From positions 1 to 57,897 of the forward strand of contig JADKBO010000034.1 in the NCBI GenBank assembly GCA_016715105.1: 57,897 nt of DNA. The letters run 5' to 3'. The notes below the pieces were generated by a model that saw nothing but the letters and a program-made list of their open reading frames with translations, did not search any database and had not been told where the DNA came from. Below are positions 33,268-42,500 of the stretch, piece after piece (the stretch's first letter is position 1; each line of letters opens with the position of its first letter). Source of the DNA: Saprospiraceae bacterium (lineage in GTDB: Bacteria; Bacteroidota; Bacteroidia; Chitinophagales; Saprospiraceae). A program made the translations under genes and the position numbers.

Positions 33268-33378
33268 TTTTTGAAAAGCTCAGGGCCCGAAGCTCGCGGC
33301 TCGAGGCAAAAATCCGGAATATCAACTAAAAAATTCCGTTTTCCATCCTCCGATTTCCGTTTTCCGTCCTCCGGTTTC
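33268..33378. repeat. 3'-end repeat mosaic of the Fe-S protein gene
   Basis: Sense of the minus-strand gene: immediately after the stop come GGAAACCGGAGGACGGAAAA, CGGAAATCGGAGGATGGAAA and similar purine-rich words, then an AT spacer and GCCTCGAGCCGCGAGCTTCG. The second module matches that behind the lipid kinase gene (21713-21745); the first resembles GGAGACCGGATAACCGGATA after czcB. Confidence 0.7.
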
Positions 33379-33380
33379 CC

Positions 33381-34688
33381 TTAGTCCCTCCAGGCATCCC
33401 TAGCAACAGGAACCTGCCAAACAGATCCACTATTTTCTAAACTGGTAAACCTTGGAGTCCAATCTGCTGGGCCAGCGGCATTGGTAAGGATTTCATATCT
33501 CCTCATTTGGAGGATTATGTCAAGAGGATTGATGAGGATGGGGCATTCTTCTACACAAGCATTGCAAGTCGTGCAAGCGTGTAATTCTTCAGGGCTGATC
33601 AGGTCAAATAATGACTTTCCATCATCGTATTGATCGATGGTGATTTTTTGTGTCTCCAAACCTTTGCCAATTGTTTCTGCCCGATCGCGTACATCCATCA
33701 TGATTTTGCGTGGAGAAAGTTTTTTGCCCGTTATGTTTGCAGGGCAAGCAGCTGTACATCGACCACATTCCGTACAAGAATAGGCATCAAGGATGTTTTT
33801 CCAGCTGAGGTCATGAATGTCTTTGGCGCCAAATTGAGGTAATTCAGCATTCACGTCAGCTTCTGCTCCATCCACCAAACCAAACATAGATTTTACCTCC
33901 TGCATGATTTCTGGCATATTGGTCATCTCTCCACGCGGTTTGATACCCGTAAAATAGACGTTTGGAAAGGCCAAAAATATGTGTAAATGTTTACTGACAG
34001 GCAGGTATAAAATAAAGCCAAAAACCACTAAAATGTGGGACCACCAACCAACTCTTTCTAAAATTACTAAACTTTGTTCGCTGAATCCCCCAAAAAGCAA
34101 GGGCCCAAGCCAGGAAGAAAATGCTAAAGGACCTGTATCTGGATAATGACTAGGTTGAAGTTCCTGTAATATCGCATCGGCACCATTCATGGTAAATATG
34201 GCACCAACCAAAAGTAATTCACCTAACAAAATATAATTGGCATCCAATTTGGGCCAGCCATTTAGTTCTGATTTTACCAATCTTGGCACTTTCAACAAAT
34301 TCCTTCGGTAAAGAAAAACAAAAGTTGCTATCAGGGCAAGAAAGGATAATATTTCTATCAAGTTGATAATCAGCGTATAAAGGCCACCCAAACTATTTGC
34401 AAATAAGCGGTGATTGCCTGTGATGCCATCCAAAATGATTTCTATCAATTCGATTTGTGTCAGTAAAAAGGCAGCATATATGAAAAAGTGAAAGATGGCA
34501 GGAATGAAATTTTTGAACATTTTCTTTTGTCCAAGTGCGATCAACACCACATTTTTGATTCGCTCTGCAACTGAACCGGTGGGACTGTATGCCTTTCCGA
34601 GTTGAATATTTTGGTAAACCCTGGCATATCTGGTATATCCTAGATAAGCAACCCCTACGATCAAAAGTAAAAATATAATTTGCTGCAT
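33381..34688 (-). CDS. Membrane-bound (Fe-S) oxidoreductase, HdrC/NarI-like
   Basis: Protein of 435 aa. The first 240 residues hold about five membrane helices, resembling cytochrome-b type anchors, with a short soluble stretch between. The C-terminal part carries two 4Fe-4S motifs, CTECGRCTAACP and CTTCNACVEECP. Such proteins pass electrons between quinone and a partner with CCG (HdrB-like) domains. In many Bacteroidota that partner gene lies directly downstream; here only a repeat mosaic follows, so the partner must be elsewhere. ATG at 34688 is chosen because it begins the first membrane helix (QQIIFLLLIVGVAYLG). Confidence 0.88.
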   Translation of the reverse strand: MQQIIFLLLIVGVAYLGYTRYARVYQNIQLGKAYSPTGSVAERIKNVVLIALGQKKMFKNFIPAIFHFFIYAAFLLTQIELIEIILDGITGNHRLFANSLGGLYTLIINLIEILSFLALIATFVFLYRRNLLKVPRLVKSELNGWPKLDANYILLGELLLVGAIFTMNGADAILQELQPSHYPDTGPLAFSSWLGPLLFGGFSEQSLVILERVGWWSHILVVFGFILYLPVSKHLHIFLAFPNVYFTGIKPRGEMTNMPEIMQEVKSMFGLVDGAEADVNAELPQFGAKDIHDLSWKNILDAYSCTECGRCTAACPANITGKKLSPRKIMMDVRDRAETIGKGLETQKITIDQYDDGKSLFDLISPEELHACTTCNACVEECPILINPLDIILQMRRYEILTNAAGPADWTPRFTSLENSGSVWQVPVARDAWRD

Positions 34689-34724
34689 ACTCAGTGCCTT
34701 TCCTTGGTTGAATAAGATTTCACA

Positions 34725-34732
34725 CAAAGATA
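34725..34732 (-). promoter_or_regulatory. -7 element of the Fe-S protein gene
   Basis: TATCTTTG on the minus strand matches TAnnTTTG, about 30 nt before the predicted leader start and 37 nt before the ATG at 34688. A longer start at 34727 would overlap it, supporting the later ATG. Confidence 0.45.
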
Positions 34733-34847
34733 CATTTCAAGCAATGAATTGTTGAATGATATCTTGAAAAGCTCAAATGGTTAATAATTTGGTGGGTTCG
34801 GTGGGGAGAATTTATAAGTTTCAACTATATGAAAAAGTGGAAAAGGC

Positions 34848-36341
34848 TTATATTTTTGTCAAAATCCATTGTTCCAGATCCAGATAAACGAATGCCCTCT
34901 TCTCATAATTGTCATATTTAAGCACTTGCAAATCCTGTTGGAACTTTTTGAATTCTCCTCTTCTATCTGCCACGGGAATTCTTACCAATTTAGAAAAGAA
35001 TGCAATGGTTTGGTGCTGTAGTTTGTTGGTATCGTGAAGTTTGGTGGCAATAATTTTGGTATTATTGGCCAAATATTCCATGATTTCGTAGTTACCCATA
35101 TCGTAATGGGCCATCATAAACATGATGCGCGTATAAATCTGGATGTCTTCTCTCAAAGCACCGACCTCCATCTTTTGTATTTCATTTAGATAATCAATGG
35201 CCTTGCTCGCGTCTTTTGACATCAAATACATCCAGGCTATTTTAAAATAGAAAACCATGATGCGATGAGGGTCGAGTTTGGTCTTGTACCTGGCCAATCT
35301 TCTCAGTGTTTTGGGTATTTCTACCAAACCTTCCTTGTATTTTTTCAAAAGGAAATATTTGTTCAACCGACCGTGATGTACGTATAAAAAGGAAATAATC
35401 TGGGAGTTGGTGCTGAATTTTTTGTAATTATTTTTTCGAAATTTCTCCAATTCATCCAAGCTTGATAAATATTTTTTCTCTTCTCCAAGAGTAAAACAAC
35501 AAGTGAGCAAATAGTGATAACCCCTCATGAAAAGATCTGGGTCTTCTTCGATCATTTCTGGATGTTGTTTAAATGCCTTGATCCACTTTTCTGCATAAAC
35601 AAAACAATTTTCAAAATCCAATAAAATGTAATAGTACCAAACCAAAGACTGATATAAGAAAACCTGCTCTGGGAAATTTAATTTTTTAATATCCAGTTTT
35701 GGCAAATTTTCCTCGAAAAACTGGTGGATGTTGTCATACTCTTCCTGATTTTTGACATGGCCATTTTTGATATAAAAGGCATGAAGCAATAACCTCAAAT
35801 TTGAAAGTTTGGTAGAATTGAGGATTTCTTCACTCGTTTTGAGCGCCAAATTGGTGATATGACTAGTGTTGTCTGGTCCAGTTCTGGTGATGTGACGAGA
35901 TTCAATGGTCTTTTCAGTTTCAAGTAGAGAAAGGAAAAGAATGTCATTATTGGACTTTAAAGCGAGTCCTTTGGCCTTCTCCAAAAGTTTGAGACTTTGA
36001 ATGTATAAACCCTTGCTGTACAGAATATCCACAAAGTCCAGATATTCCCGAATTTCAATATCTGCCTTTTTTTGGATGTAAATCATGCGGAGACTGATCA
36101 TGATTTGTTTGTACAAATGTCGTTTGAGGTTACTGTATTGCGACTTGTCAGTATCCTTGAGTTTTTGTAAAATTTGAGGCTCATTAAGGTCCTTTTGTTT
36201 GTCCATCAATTCAAAAAGCTGCACATATTTGAGGGTGTCGCTATCTTGAATTCTATTGGCATACACAGTGAAATTGCGTTTTTCAGCCTTCGAAAGTGAC
36301 TTTATAAGCGTAAAAAGTTGATCAGTTTGAGATATAGGCAT
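34848..36341 (-). CDS. Helical repeat protein of unknown function
   Basis: Protein of 497 aa with no signal peptide or membrane helix and no motif I recognise. It is almost entirely alpha-helical with TPR-like character (for example YCFTLGEEKKYLSSLDELEKF type helices and AIDYLNEIQKMEVGA). The start LFTLIKSLSKAEKRNFTVYA and the region NLKRHLYKQIMISLRMI recur in Saprospiria proteins of this size, where the function is unknown. Probably a cytoplasmic scaffold. Transcribed alone from a -7 element at 36412. Confidence 0.6.
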   Translation of the reverse strand: MPISQTDQLFTLIKSLSKAEKRNFTVYANRIQDSDTLKYVQLFELMDKQKDLNEPQILQKLKDTDKSQYSNLKRHLYKQIMISLRMIYIQKKADIEIREYLDFVDILYSKGLYIQSLKLLEKAKGLALKSNNDILFLSLLETEKTIESRHITRTGPDNTSHITNLALKTSEEILNSTKLSNLRLLLHAFYIKNGHVKNQEEYDNIHQFFEENLPKLDIKKLNFPEQVFLYQSLVWYYYILLDFENCFVYAEKWIKAFKQHPEMIEEDPDLFMRGYHYLLTCCFTLGEEKKYLSSLDELEKFRKNNYKKFSTNSQIISFLYVHHGRLNKYFLLKKYKEGLVEIPKTLRRLARYKTKLDPHRIMVFYFKIAWMYLMSKDASKAIDYLNEIQKMEVGALREDIQIYTRIMFMMAHYDMGNYEIMEYLANNTKIIATKLHDTNKLQHQTIAFFSKLVRIPVADRRGEFKKFQQDLQVLKYDNYEKRAFVYLDLEQWILTKI

Positions 36342-36411
36342 AGCAAGACAAGTGTACTCAATTTATTGAAAATGAATTGTTTAAGTTATAACGATCATCT
36401 TTTGGATATGA

Positions 36412-36419
36412 CAAATATA
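36412..36419 (-). promoter_or_regulatory. -7 element of the helical repeat gene
   Basis: TATATTTG on the minus strand fits TAnnTTTG, 71 bp upstream of the ATG. It is divergent from the promoter of the P-II gene about 40 bp away. Confidence 0.45.
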
Positions 36420-36432
36420 CAGCAAAGTATTA

Positions 36433-36463
36433 TTTTGAGTCATCAACTTATGAATTAATCTTG
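36433..36463 (+). promoter_or_regulatory. Candidate promoter of the ammonium assimilation block
   Basis: TTTTG (36433-36437) followed after 18 bp by TAATCTTG (36456-36463), one mismatch from TAnnTTTG. Transcription near 36470 gives the P-II gene a leader of about 40 nt. No NtcA- or NtrC-like site recognised. Confidence 0.4.
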
Positions 36464-36511
36464 CAAAAGAAATTAACTGATTTAACTAGCTATTAAAAAA
36501 AAAGATTTGGT

Positions 36512-36850
36512 ATGAAGAAAATTGAAGCAATCATCAGATCATCAAAGTTTGAACCAGTGAAGACTGCATTGAGTGAAATCGGTGCGAACTTCTTCACCTT
36601 TTCCGAAGTGAAAGGTTTTGGTAAACAAGCAGGTGAGCATGTAGTCTACAGAGGCGCTGAGTATGACCTTGGTTATATCGCGAGATTGAAAATTGAAGTG
36701 GTTGTCACTGATGACAATGCTGAAAAGGTTGCGGCGACCATCAGGAAAGCTGCACACACAGGAGAAATTGGTGATGGTAAAATCCTCATCATAGGTATTG
36801 ATGAAATCATAAGTGTAAGAACTGCCAAAGTCAACGAATCAGCACTTTAA
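36512..36850 (+). CDS. glnK: P-II nitrogen regulatory protein
   Basis: Trimeric nitrogen sensor of 112 aa, complete. The T-loop has Y46 and the uridylylation Tyr51 in VYRGAEY, and Gln39 (GFGKQAG), which contacts 2-oxoglutarate and Mg-ATP. The ATP-binding C-terminal loops (KIEVVVTDDNAEKV, GDGKILIIGIDEIISVRT) are normal. It lies directly upstream of amtB, the usual glnK-amtB arrangement, so it most likely gates that transporter and responds to ADP/ATP and 2-oxoglutarate. Whether it is uridylylated here is unknown; no glnD is in the window. Confidence 0.96.
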   Translation: MKKIEAIIRSSKFEPVKTALSEIGANFFTFSEVKGFGKQAGEHVVYRGAEYDLGYIARLKIEVVVTDDNAEKVAATIRKAAHTGEIGDGKILIIGIDEIISVRTAKVNESAL

Positions 36851-36903
36851 GATTCTTTTTTAAAACAAATTACGTAAAACAAAATTAGACTAAATCGATA
36901 AAT

Positions 36904-38130
36904 ATGGAAGAAGCAACAATCTCACAAGAAATGTTCACGGTAAATAACCTGTGGATAATGCTTGCAACAACCTTTGTTTTCATCATGCACTTAGGATTTG
37001 CATGTGTGGAAGCAGGTTTTGTACAAAAGAAAAATGTAGTTAACATTTTATTTAAAAACTCTATAACACCTTGCATAGGTCTGCTAACTTATGCAATCAT
37101 GGGGTTCAATTTGATGTATCCCGGTAGTGATTATGCTGGTGGATGGTTCGGCTTTAGTGGATTTGGCATTGCGTCCCCAGAAGGTGATGCAGGTTTGATA
37201 GGCTATGCAGGAGGAAAGTATACTTATTGGACTGACTTTATTTTTCAGGGTATGTTTGCAGCTACATGTGCTACAATCGTATCTGGAGCGGTAGCAGAAA
37301 GAGCAAAATTGCTTCCATTTATGGTTTTTACAACCATTTTTGTGATGATCGCTTACCCAATCACAGGAATGTGGAAATGGGGTGGAGGCTGGTTGAATGA
37401 ACTAGGTTTCCATGACTTTGCAGGTTCTTCATTGGTTCACTCAGTAGGTGGATGGGGCGCTTTAGCAGGTATTATTTTACTCGGAGCTAGAAAAGGGAAA
37501 TATACTCCGACTGGTATCAAACCAATCCCAGGTCACAGTATGCCTTTGGCAACAATAGGTGTATTTTTACTTTGGTTTGGATGGTATGGTTTCAACGGTG
37601 GATCTGTACTTTCGGCTGATCCAGGAGCTGTTTCATTGGTTTTTGTAACCACCTCACTTGGCGCTGTATCAGGTGCCATTGTAGCATTCGTCACAGCATA
37701 TTTTATGTTTAAATCTTATGACCACTCCATGTTGTTAAACGGTATTTTAGGAGGTCTTGTTGGAATCACAGCAGGCGCAGATGTCATTACACCCATGGAG
37801 GCGATCATTATTGGAGCAGTTGCTGGAGCTTTGATCCCATTTGCAGTTGTATTCTTTGATAAATTGAAATTGGATGATCCAGTTGGTGCGACTTCTGTAC
37901 ACTTAGTTTGTGGAATCTGGGGAACACTTGCAGTAGGAATTTTTGGTGAAGGTAAAGACATAGTTGCTCAATTGACAGGTATTGCAGCAATTGGTGTTTT
38001 CTCATTTACATTTGCCTTCATCCTTTTCTACATATTGAAAATAACAGTTGGAATCAGAGTTTCAGAATCAGAAGAAGAAAGAGGTCTCGATATTACCGAG
38101 CACGAAATGGAAGCTTACAAAATGTTTTAA
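36904..38130 (+). CDS. amtB: Ammonium transporter Amt/AmtB
   Basis: Integral inner-membrane protein of 408 aa with eleven membrane helices, forming ammonium-conducting trimers. The pore twin-His pair is seen as GSSLVHSVGG (H168-like) and TSVHLVCGIWGTL (H318-like); the Phe gate region and the DFAGS block are present. The P-II gene precedes it by 53 bp and its product probably blocks the channel when nitrogen is ample. A strong terminator follows, so glnK-amtB may be a transcript of its own. Belongs with the downstream GltB/GltD genes functionally. Confidence 0.96.
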   Translation: MEEATISQEMFTVNNLWIMLATTFVFIMHLGFACVEAGFVQKKNVVNILFKNSITPCIGLLTYAIMGFNLMYPGSDYAGGWFGFSGFGIASPEGDAGLIGYAGGKYTYWTDFIFQGMFAATCATIVSGAVAERAKLLPFMVFTTIFVMIAYPITGMWKWGGGWLNELGFHDFAGSSLVHSVGGWGALAGIILLGARKGKYTPTGIKPIPGHSMPLATIGVFLLWFGWYGFNGGSVLSADPGAVSLVFVTTSLGAVSGAIVAFVTAYFMFKSYDHSMLLNGILGGLVGITAGADVITPMEAIIIGAVAGALIPFAVVFFDKLKLDDPVGATSVHLVCGIWGTLAVGIFGEGKDIVAQLTGIAAIGVFSFTFAFILFYILKITVGIRVSESEEERGLDITEHEMEAYKMF

Positions 38131-38152
38131 CAATCTCTCCCTTATAAATGAA

Positions 38153-38182
38153 AGCGGTTCTCATCTGCCAATGAGAACCGCT
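38153..38182 (+). terminator. Intrinsic terminator of glnK-amtB
   Basis: A perfect 12-bp stem AGCGGTTCTCAT / ATGAGAACCGCT with loop CTGCCA, 22 bp after the amtB stop. The flanks are A-rich rather than T-rich on the sense side, so it may work partly as a stabilising 3' hairpin. Confidence 0.8.
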
Positions 38183-38355
38183 CTACAAAACAAACACAAT
38201 TCACGAACCGTGTCTATCTGACTAAATCGAAATACAAAACTAAGATAATTCTAAATAAAGCAAATTAAAATTTGTGTGATTATTATCAGGTTTTATAAAA
38301 TTAGGAAGATGCGGTTGTTTAATCAAAATTTTAAACAATTAAAACAATTTTTAAC

Positions 38356-39408
38356 ATGAGGAAATTTTATTTTCTAGTGGCTTTTTTGGCTGTGATTACT
38401 CCAGCATTTTCCCAAATCCAATTGGATTCAAGCTTTACTTTGAGTGGTTCTGCCGATGTCTATTTTAGAAAAAACATCAATGGTTCTAATACTAGAGTGA
38501 TAGATGGTTTGCCTTCAAATACGACTACAGCGCCAGGATCATCATTTGCAAATTTGCCAGGATTTTCTCTAGGCATGTTCAATCTTATTGGAACATATTC
38601 TACTGAAAAATATGGTTTTAAAGCAGATATGGTATTTGGTCCAAGAGGTGCTGACGCGGTATTTTTATCAGCTCCAGCGTTAAACATCGTTAACCAGATG
38701 TATGGATGGTACCAATTGAGTGACAAAGTGAAGGTAACAATGGGTAATTTTAATACATATTTAGGTTATGAAGTAATTTCTCCAACAGTAAATTACAACT
38801 ACTCTACATCTTATATGTTCTCTTATGGTCCGTTCTCTCACACAGGTTTGAAACTTGATTTTGACCTTGGTTCAGGCTTGTCTTTGACAGGTGCGTTGAT
38901 GAACCCAACAGACTACACTGATTTTGATCCATTTGGAAAATTCTATTATGGTGGTCAATTGGGTTATGCTGGAGACAAAGGTTCTGCATTTTTGAATTAC
39001 TTGGGTGGAGATGGTTATAGTCAAATTGACTTGACTGCAGGAACTCAATTGACTGACAAGTTTTTTGTTGGTTTGAATGCTACAACAGCAAAAGATTTGT
39101 TCTACGGTGCTGCTATTTATGCACAAGTTGCAGCAACGGATGCATTGGGATTTGGTGTGAGAGCTGAATACTTTGCAGATCAAGGAATTGGTATTGTAGG
39201 TGGTGTTGACGAAAGTGTAACTGATGTGACATTTTCTTTGAATTATACAGTTGGTAATTTCAGATTGATACCTGAAGTAAGAGTAGATTTATACTCTTCT
39301 GAGGATTTCGTTGTAACAGATTCAAGACTTACAGGTGGTGAATATGTACCGTCTGAATTCAGCAAAAACTTAGCTTCTTTTGTCTTGGCCGCTGTTTATT
39401 CGTTTTAA
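38356..39408 (+). CDS. Outer-membrane porin (BBP2-type beta-barrel)
   Basis: Protein of 350 aa with signal peptide (FLVAFLAVITPAFS|Q) and a Gly/aromatic-rich beta-barrel ending in VYSF. The FTLSGSADVYFRKN start and repeating 8-12 residue strands (KYGFKADMVFGPRGADAVFL and so on) are typical of the BBP2 porin family of Bacteroidota. The location between amtB and gltB suggests it lets small nitrogen compounds cross the outer membrane, but the same family occurs in other contexts. Lies between two hairpin terminators, so probably a single-gene unit. Confidence 0.82.
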   Translation: MRKFYFLVAFLAVITPAFSQIQLDSSFTLSGSADVYFRKNINGSNTRVIDGLPSNTTTAPGSSFANLPGFSLGMFNLIGTYSTEKYGFKADMVFGPRGADAVFLSAPALNIVNQMYGWYQLSDKVKVTMGNFNTYLGYEVISPTVNYNYSTSYMFSYGPFSHTGLKLDFDLGSGLSLTGALMNPTDYTDFDPFGKFYYGGQLGYAGDKGSAFLNYLGGDGYSQIDLTAGTQLTDKFFVGLNATTAKDLFYGAAIYAQVAATDALGFGVRAEYFADQGIGIVGGVDESVTDVTFSLNYTVGNFRLIPEVRVDLYSSEDFVVTDSRLTGGEYVPSEFSKNLASFVLAAVYSF

Positions 39409-39496
39409 CAAAATGTGAAGTTTTGTGTAAAAACTTCGAAAAAAGTAGATGAATCAATAAATGATAGTTGATATATCTTTAGAAATTAATTAATTT

Positions 39497-39540
39497 ACAA
39501 CTGGTATGGTTTTCGTAGTTTTGCGAACCATACCGGTTGT
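39497..39540 (+). terminator. Hairpin between the porin gene and gltB
   Basis: Near-perfect inverted repeat ACAACTGGTATGGTT / AACCATACCGGTTGT with a short loop containing TTCGTAGTTTTGCG. It can terminate the porin transcript; it is 40 bp upstream of gltB, so it could equally be a leader structure controlling gltBD. Confidence 0.7.
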
Positions 39541-39581
39541 TATTTACGAGGGTTAGTGTTTAAGGGAAAATTAAAGAATTA

Positions 39582-42500
39582 ATGGAAAAAAACTTAGAGC
39601 AAGGAAAGGGACTATATGTGCCAGAGTTAGAGTCTGATGCATGTGGAATAGGGTTGATGGCAAATTTGAATGGAGCTCCCTTACACACTTTGGTCGCAGA
39701 TGCTTTGACAATATTGGAAAATATGGAGCATAGAGGCGCTTGTGGTTGCGAAGCCAACACAGGCGACGGAGCTGGTATTCTTACACAAATACCACACGAA
39801 TTCTTCAAACTTTATGCAGAAGATCGAGGCATTGTTCTCCCAGCAAAAGGCAAGTATGGTGTAGGTTTTGCATTTCTACCCAAGGATAGAATTCTCAATG
39901 CTTCCTCAAGAAGTATGGTGGAAATTTATGCAGAAAAATATGATTTTGAACTCCTCATGGTCAGAGACGTGCCGGTGGATAATACCATGATAGGTTTTTC
40001 TGCCTTGTCTACAGAGCCAGATATGGTTCAATTTTTTATAAAGCCCATGACAGAAATGTCAGAAACCGAATTGGAAAGAAAACTCTATGTATTAAGAAAT
40101 AGTATTGTAAGGGCTGTGGCTAAAACCCACCCCGAAATTTCTGAAGTATTTTACTTTAGCTCATTCTCCTGTAAAACCATTGTTTACAAAGGTCAACTTA
40201 TTGCCACTCAGGTAAGACCTTATTTTACAGATTTGTCTGACCACTTCTTTAAATCTGCTGTTGCACTTGTGCATTCAAGATTTAGTACCAATACAGTACC
40301 AAAATGGAAGTTGGCCCAGCCTTTCCGTACCATTGCACACAACGGTGAAATTAATACAGTGCAAGGGAATGTGAACTGGTGGAATGCCAGAGAAAAAGAC
40401 TTGAAATCTGAAGTATTTTCTGCTGATGATTTAAAAGTATTAGAACCAGTTTGTAGTAAAACACTTTCAGACTCAGGTAATTTTGACGCAGTATTGGAAT
40501 TCCTCATCAGAGATGGCCTCAGCTTGCCACATGCTTTGATGATGATGATACCAGAGGCATGGCACTCAGACAACAGCATGCCTCAATATAAAAAAGACTT
40601 TTATGAGTTTCATGAAGCCATCATGGAGCCTTGGGACGGACCAGCATCTATTTGTTTTACAGATGGAAACGTCCTGGGGGCAACATTGGATAGAAATGGC
40701 TTGAGACCTTCAAAATATTGTTTGACATCAGATAACTTCCTCATCCTTGCTTCTGAGTCTGGTGTTTTACCAATTGCTCAGGATAAAATTATCTACAAGG
40801 GTAACCTCAGACCTGGGCAAATCCTGATTGCTGATTTGGACCAACAAAAGATCATAGGTGACGAAGAACTCAAACAAATTATTTGTAAAAATAGACCTTA
40901 TGGCGATTGGCTTGCGGCCAATAGAATCAATATTGAAGACATACCTGCCATTGAGGTAAAAAGAGATGAATCCATAGATTTGATGACCAGACAAATTGCT
41001 TTGGGATACACCAAAGAAGATGAGGAGGTCATCCTTGATTCTATGATCAAAGATGGAAAAGAACCGATTGGCTCTATGGGTTCAGATATTCCTTTGGCAG
41101 TTTTATCAACTCAGGCTCAACACATCACACACTACTTCAAACAACAATTTGCTCAAGTAACCAATCCTCCGATAGATCCTATCAGAGAGCGGCCTTTCAT
41201 GAGTATTGAAGGTTATTTGGGAGGTAGTGGTACGGTCAATAGACCAGTGGAGCAAAATGCAAAAGTTATTCGCATCACCACTCCGATCCTTTCTACGACC
41301 AATTATGGTAAATTACTCAACAGTGAAGCACACGGATTTGATGTGAAAATCTTTTCTGCAACTTTCAATGCAGAAGACACTTCAGATCTCAAAAGATCAT
41401 TGGAGGTGTTATGTAAAGATGTTGCGAAGGCAGTGGAAGATGGGTCAAAAATCATTGTCATTGACAATACTTGTATTACAAAACATCAGGCTGCGATCCC
41501 TTCTTTGATTTTTACGGGAGCATTACACCATCACCTTATTAAGTTGGGAACAAGGAGACGGATTTCTTTAGTTGCCAAAACTGGGGATACCACAGAAGTT
41601 CATCACTTTGCATGTTTGTTTGGATATGGGATAGATGCAGTTTATCCTCAACTGACTTTTGAGAGCATCGCAGAAATGGTCAAGGGAGTTGATGGAATGT
41701 ATTATGAAAAAGCAGAGAAAAATTACATCAAAGCAGTTGCAGAAGGCCTTTACAAAGTAATGTCTAAGTTGGGTGTTTCTACCATGCTTTCTTATAAAGG
41801 AGCCCAAGCATTTGAAGCAGTTGGTATTTCATCTGAGGTAATTGACTTTTGCTTCAAAGGAACCATTTCCCGTATAGAAGGAATGACTTTTGAGCAATTA
41901 GCCAAAGAGCAGTTGCACGTTCACTTTTTGGCATTCAATGCTGACGTGGATGATTTAATAGAATCTGGTAGATACCAATGGAAAAGAAGAGGAGAATTCC
42001 ACCTTTTCAATCCTACTTCGGTACACTTATTACAACATTGTACCAAAACTGGTGACTACAATGTATATAAAAAATTCACAGAAGCCATCAACGAACAGTC
42101 AAAAAGGGCTTGTACCCTCAGGAGTTTGTTTAAGTTTAAAAATGGTAAGTCCATTCCGATAGAACAGGTGGAATCAGTTGAGTCGATCATGAAAAGATTC
42201 GCAACTGGTGCCATGTCCTTTGGTTCAATTTCTGAAGAAGCGCACACCACACTTGCCATCGCCATGAATAGAATTGGGGGCAAAAGTAATAGTGGAGAAG
42301 GTGGAGAAGATCCAGCTAGATATAAAGTGAGACCAAACGGTGATTTACTAAGGTCTGCAATAAAACAAGTCGCATCAGGTAGATTTGGGGTTACCATAGA
42401 ATACCTCAATAATGCAGATGAGATTCAAATAAAAATGGCCCAAGGTGCAAAACCGGGAGAAGGTGGTCAGTTACCGGGGCACAAGGTTGACGATAACATT

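Noticed and set aside
40220..40579. Several 60-120 codon frames antisense to gltB and gltD
   Set aside because: Shadow frames of long conserved genes; no independent support.
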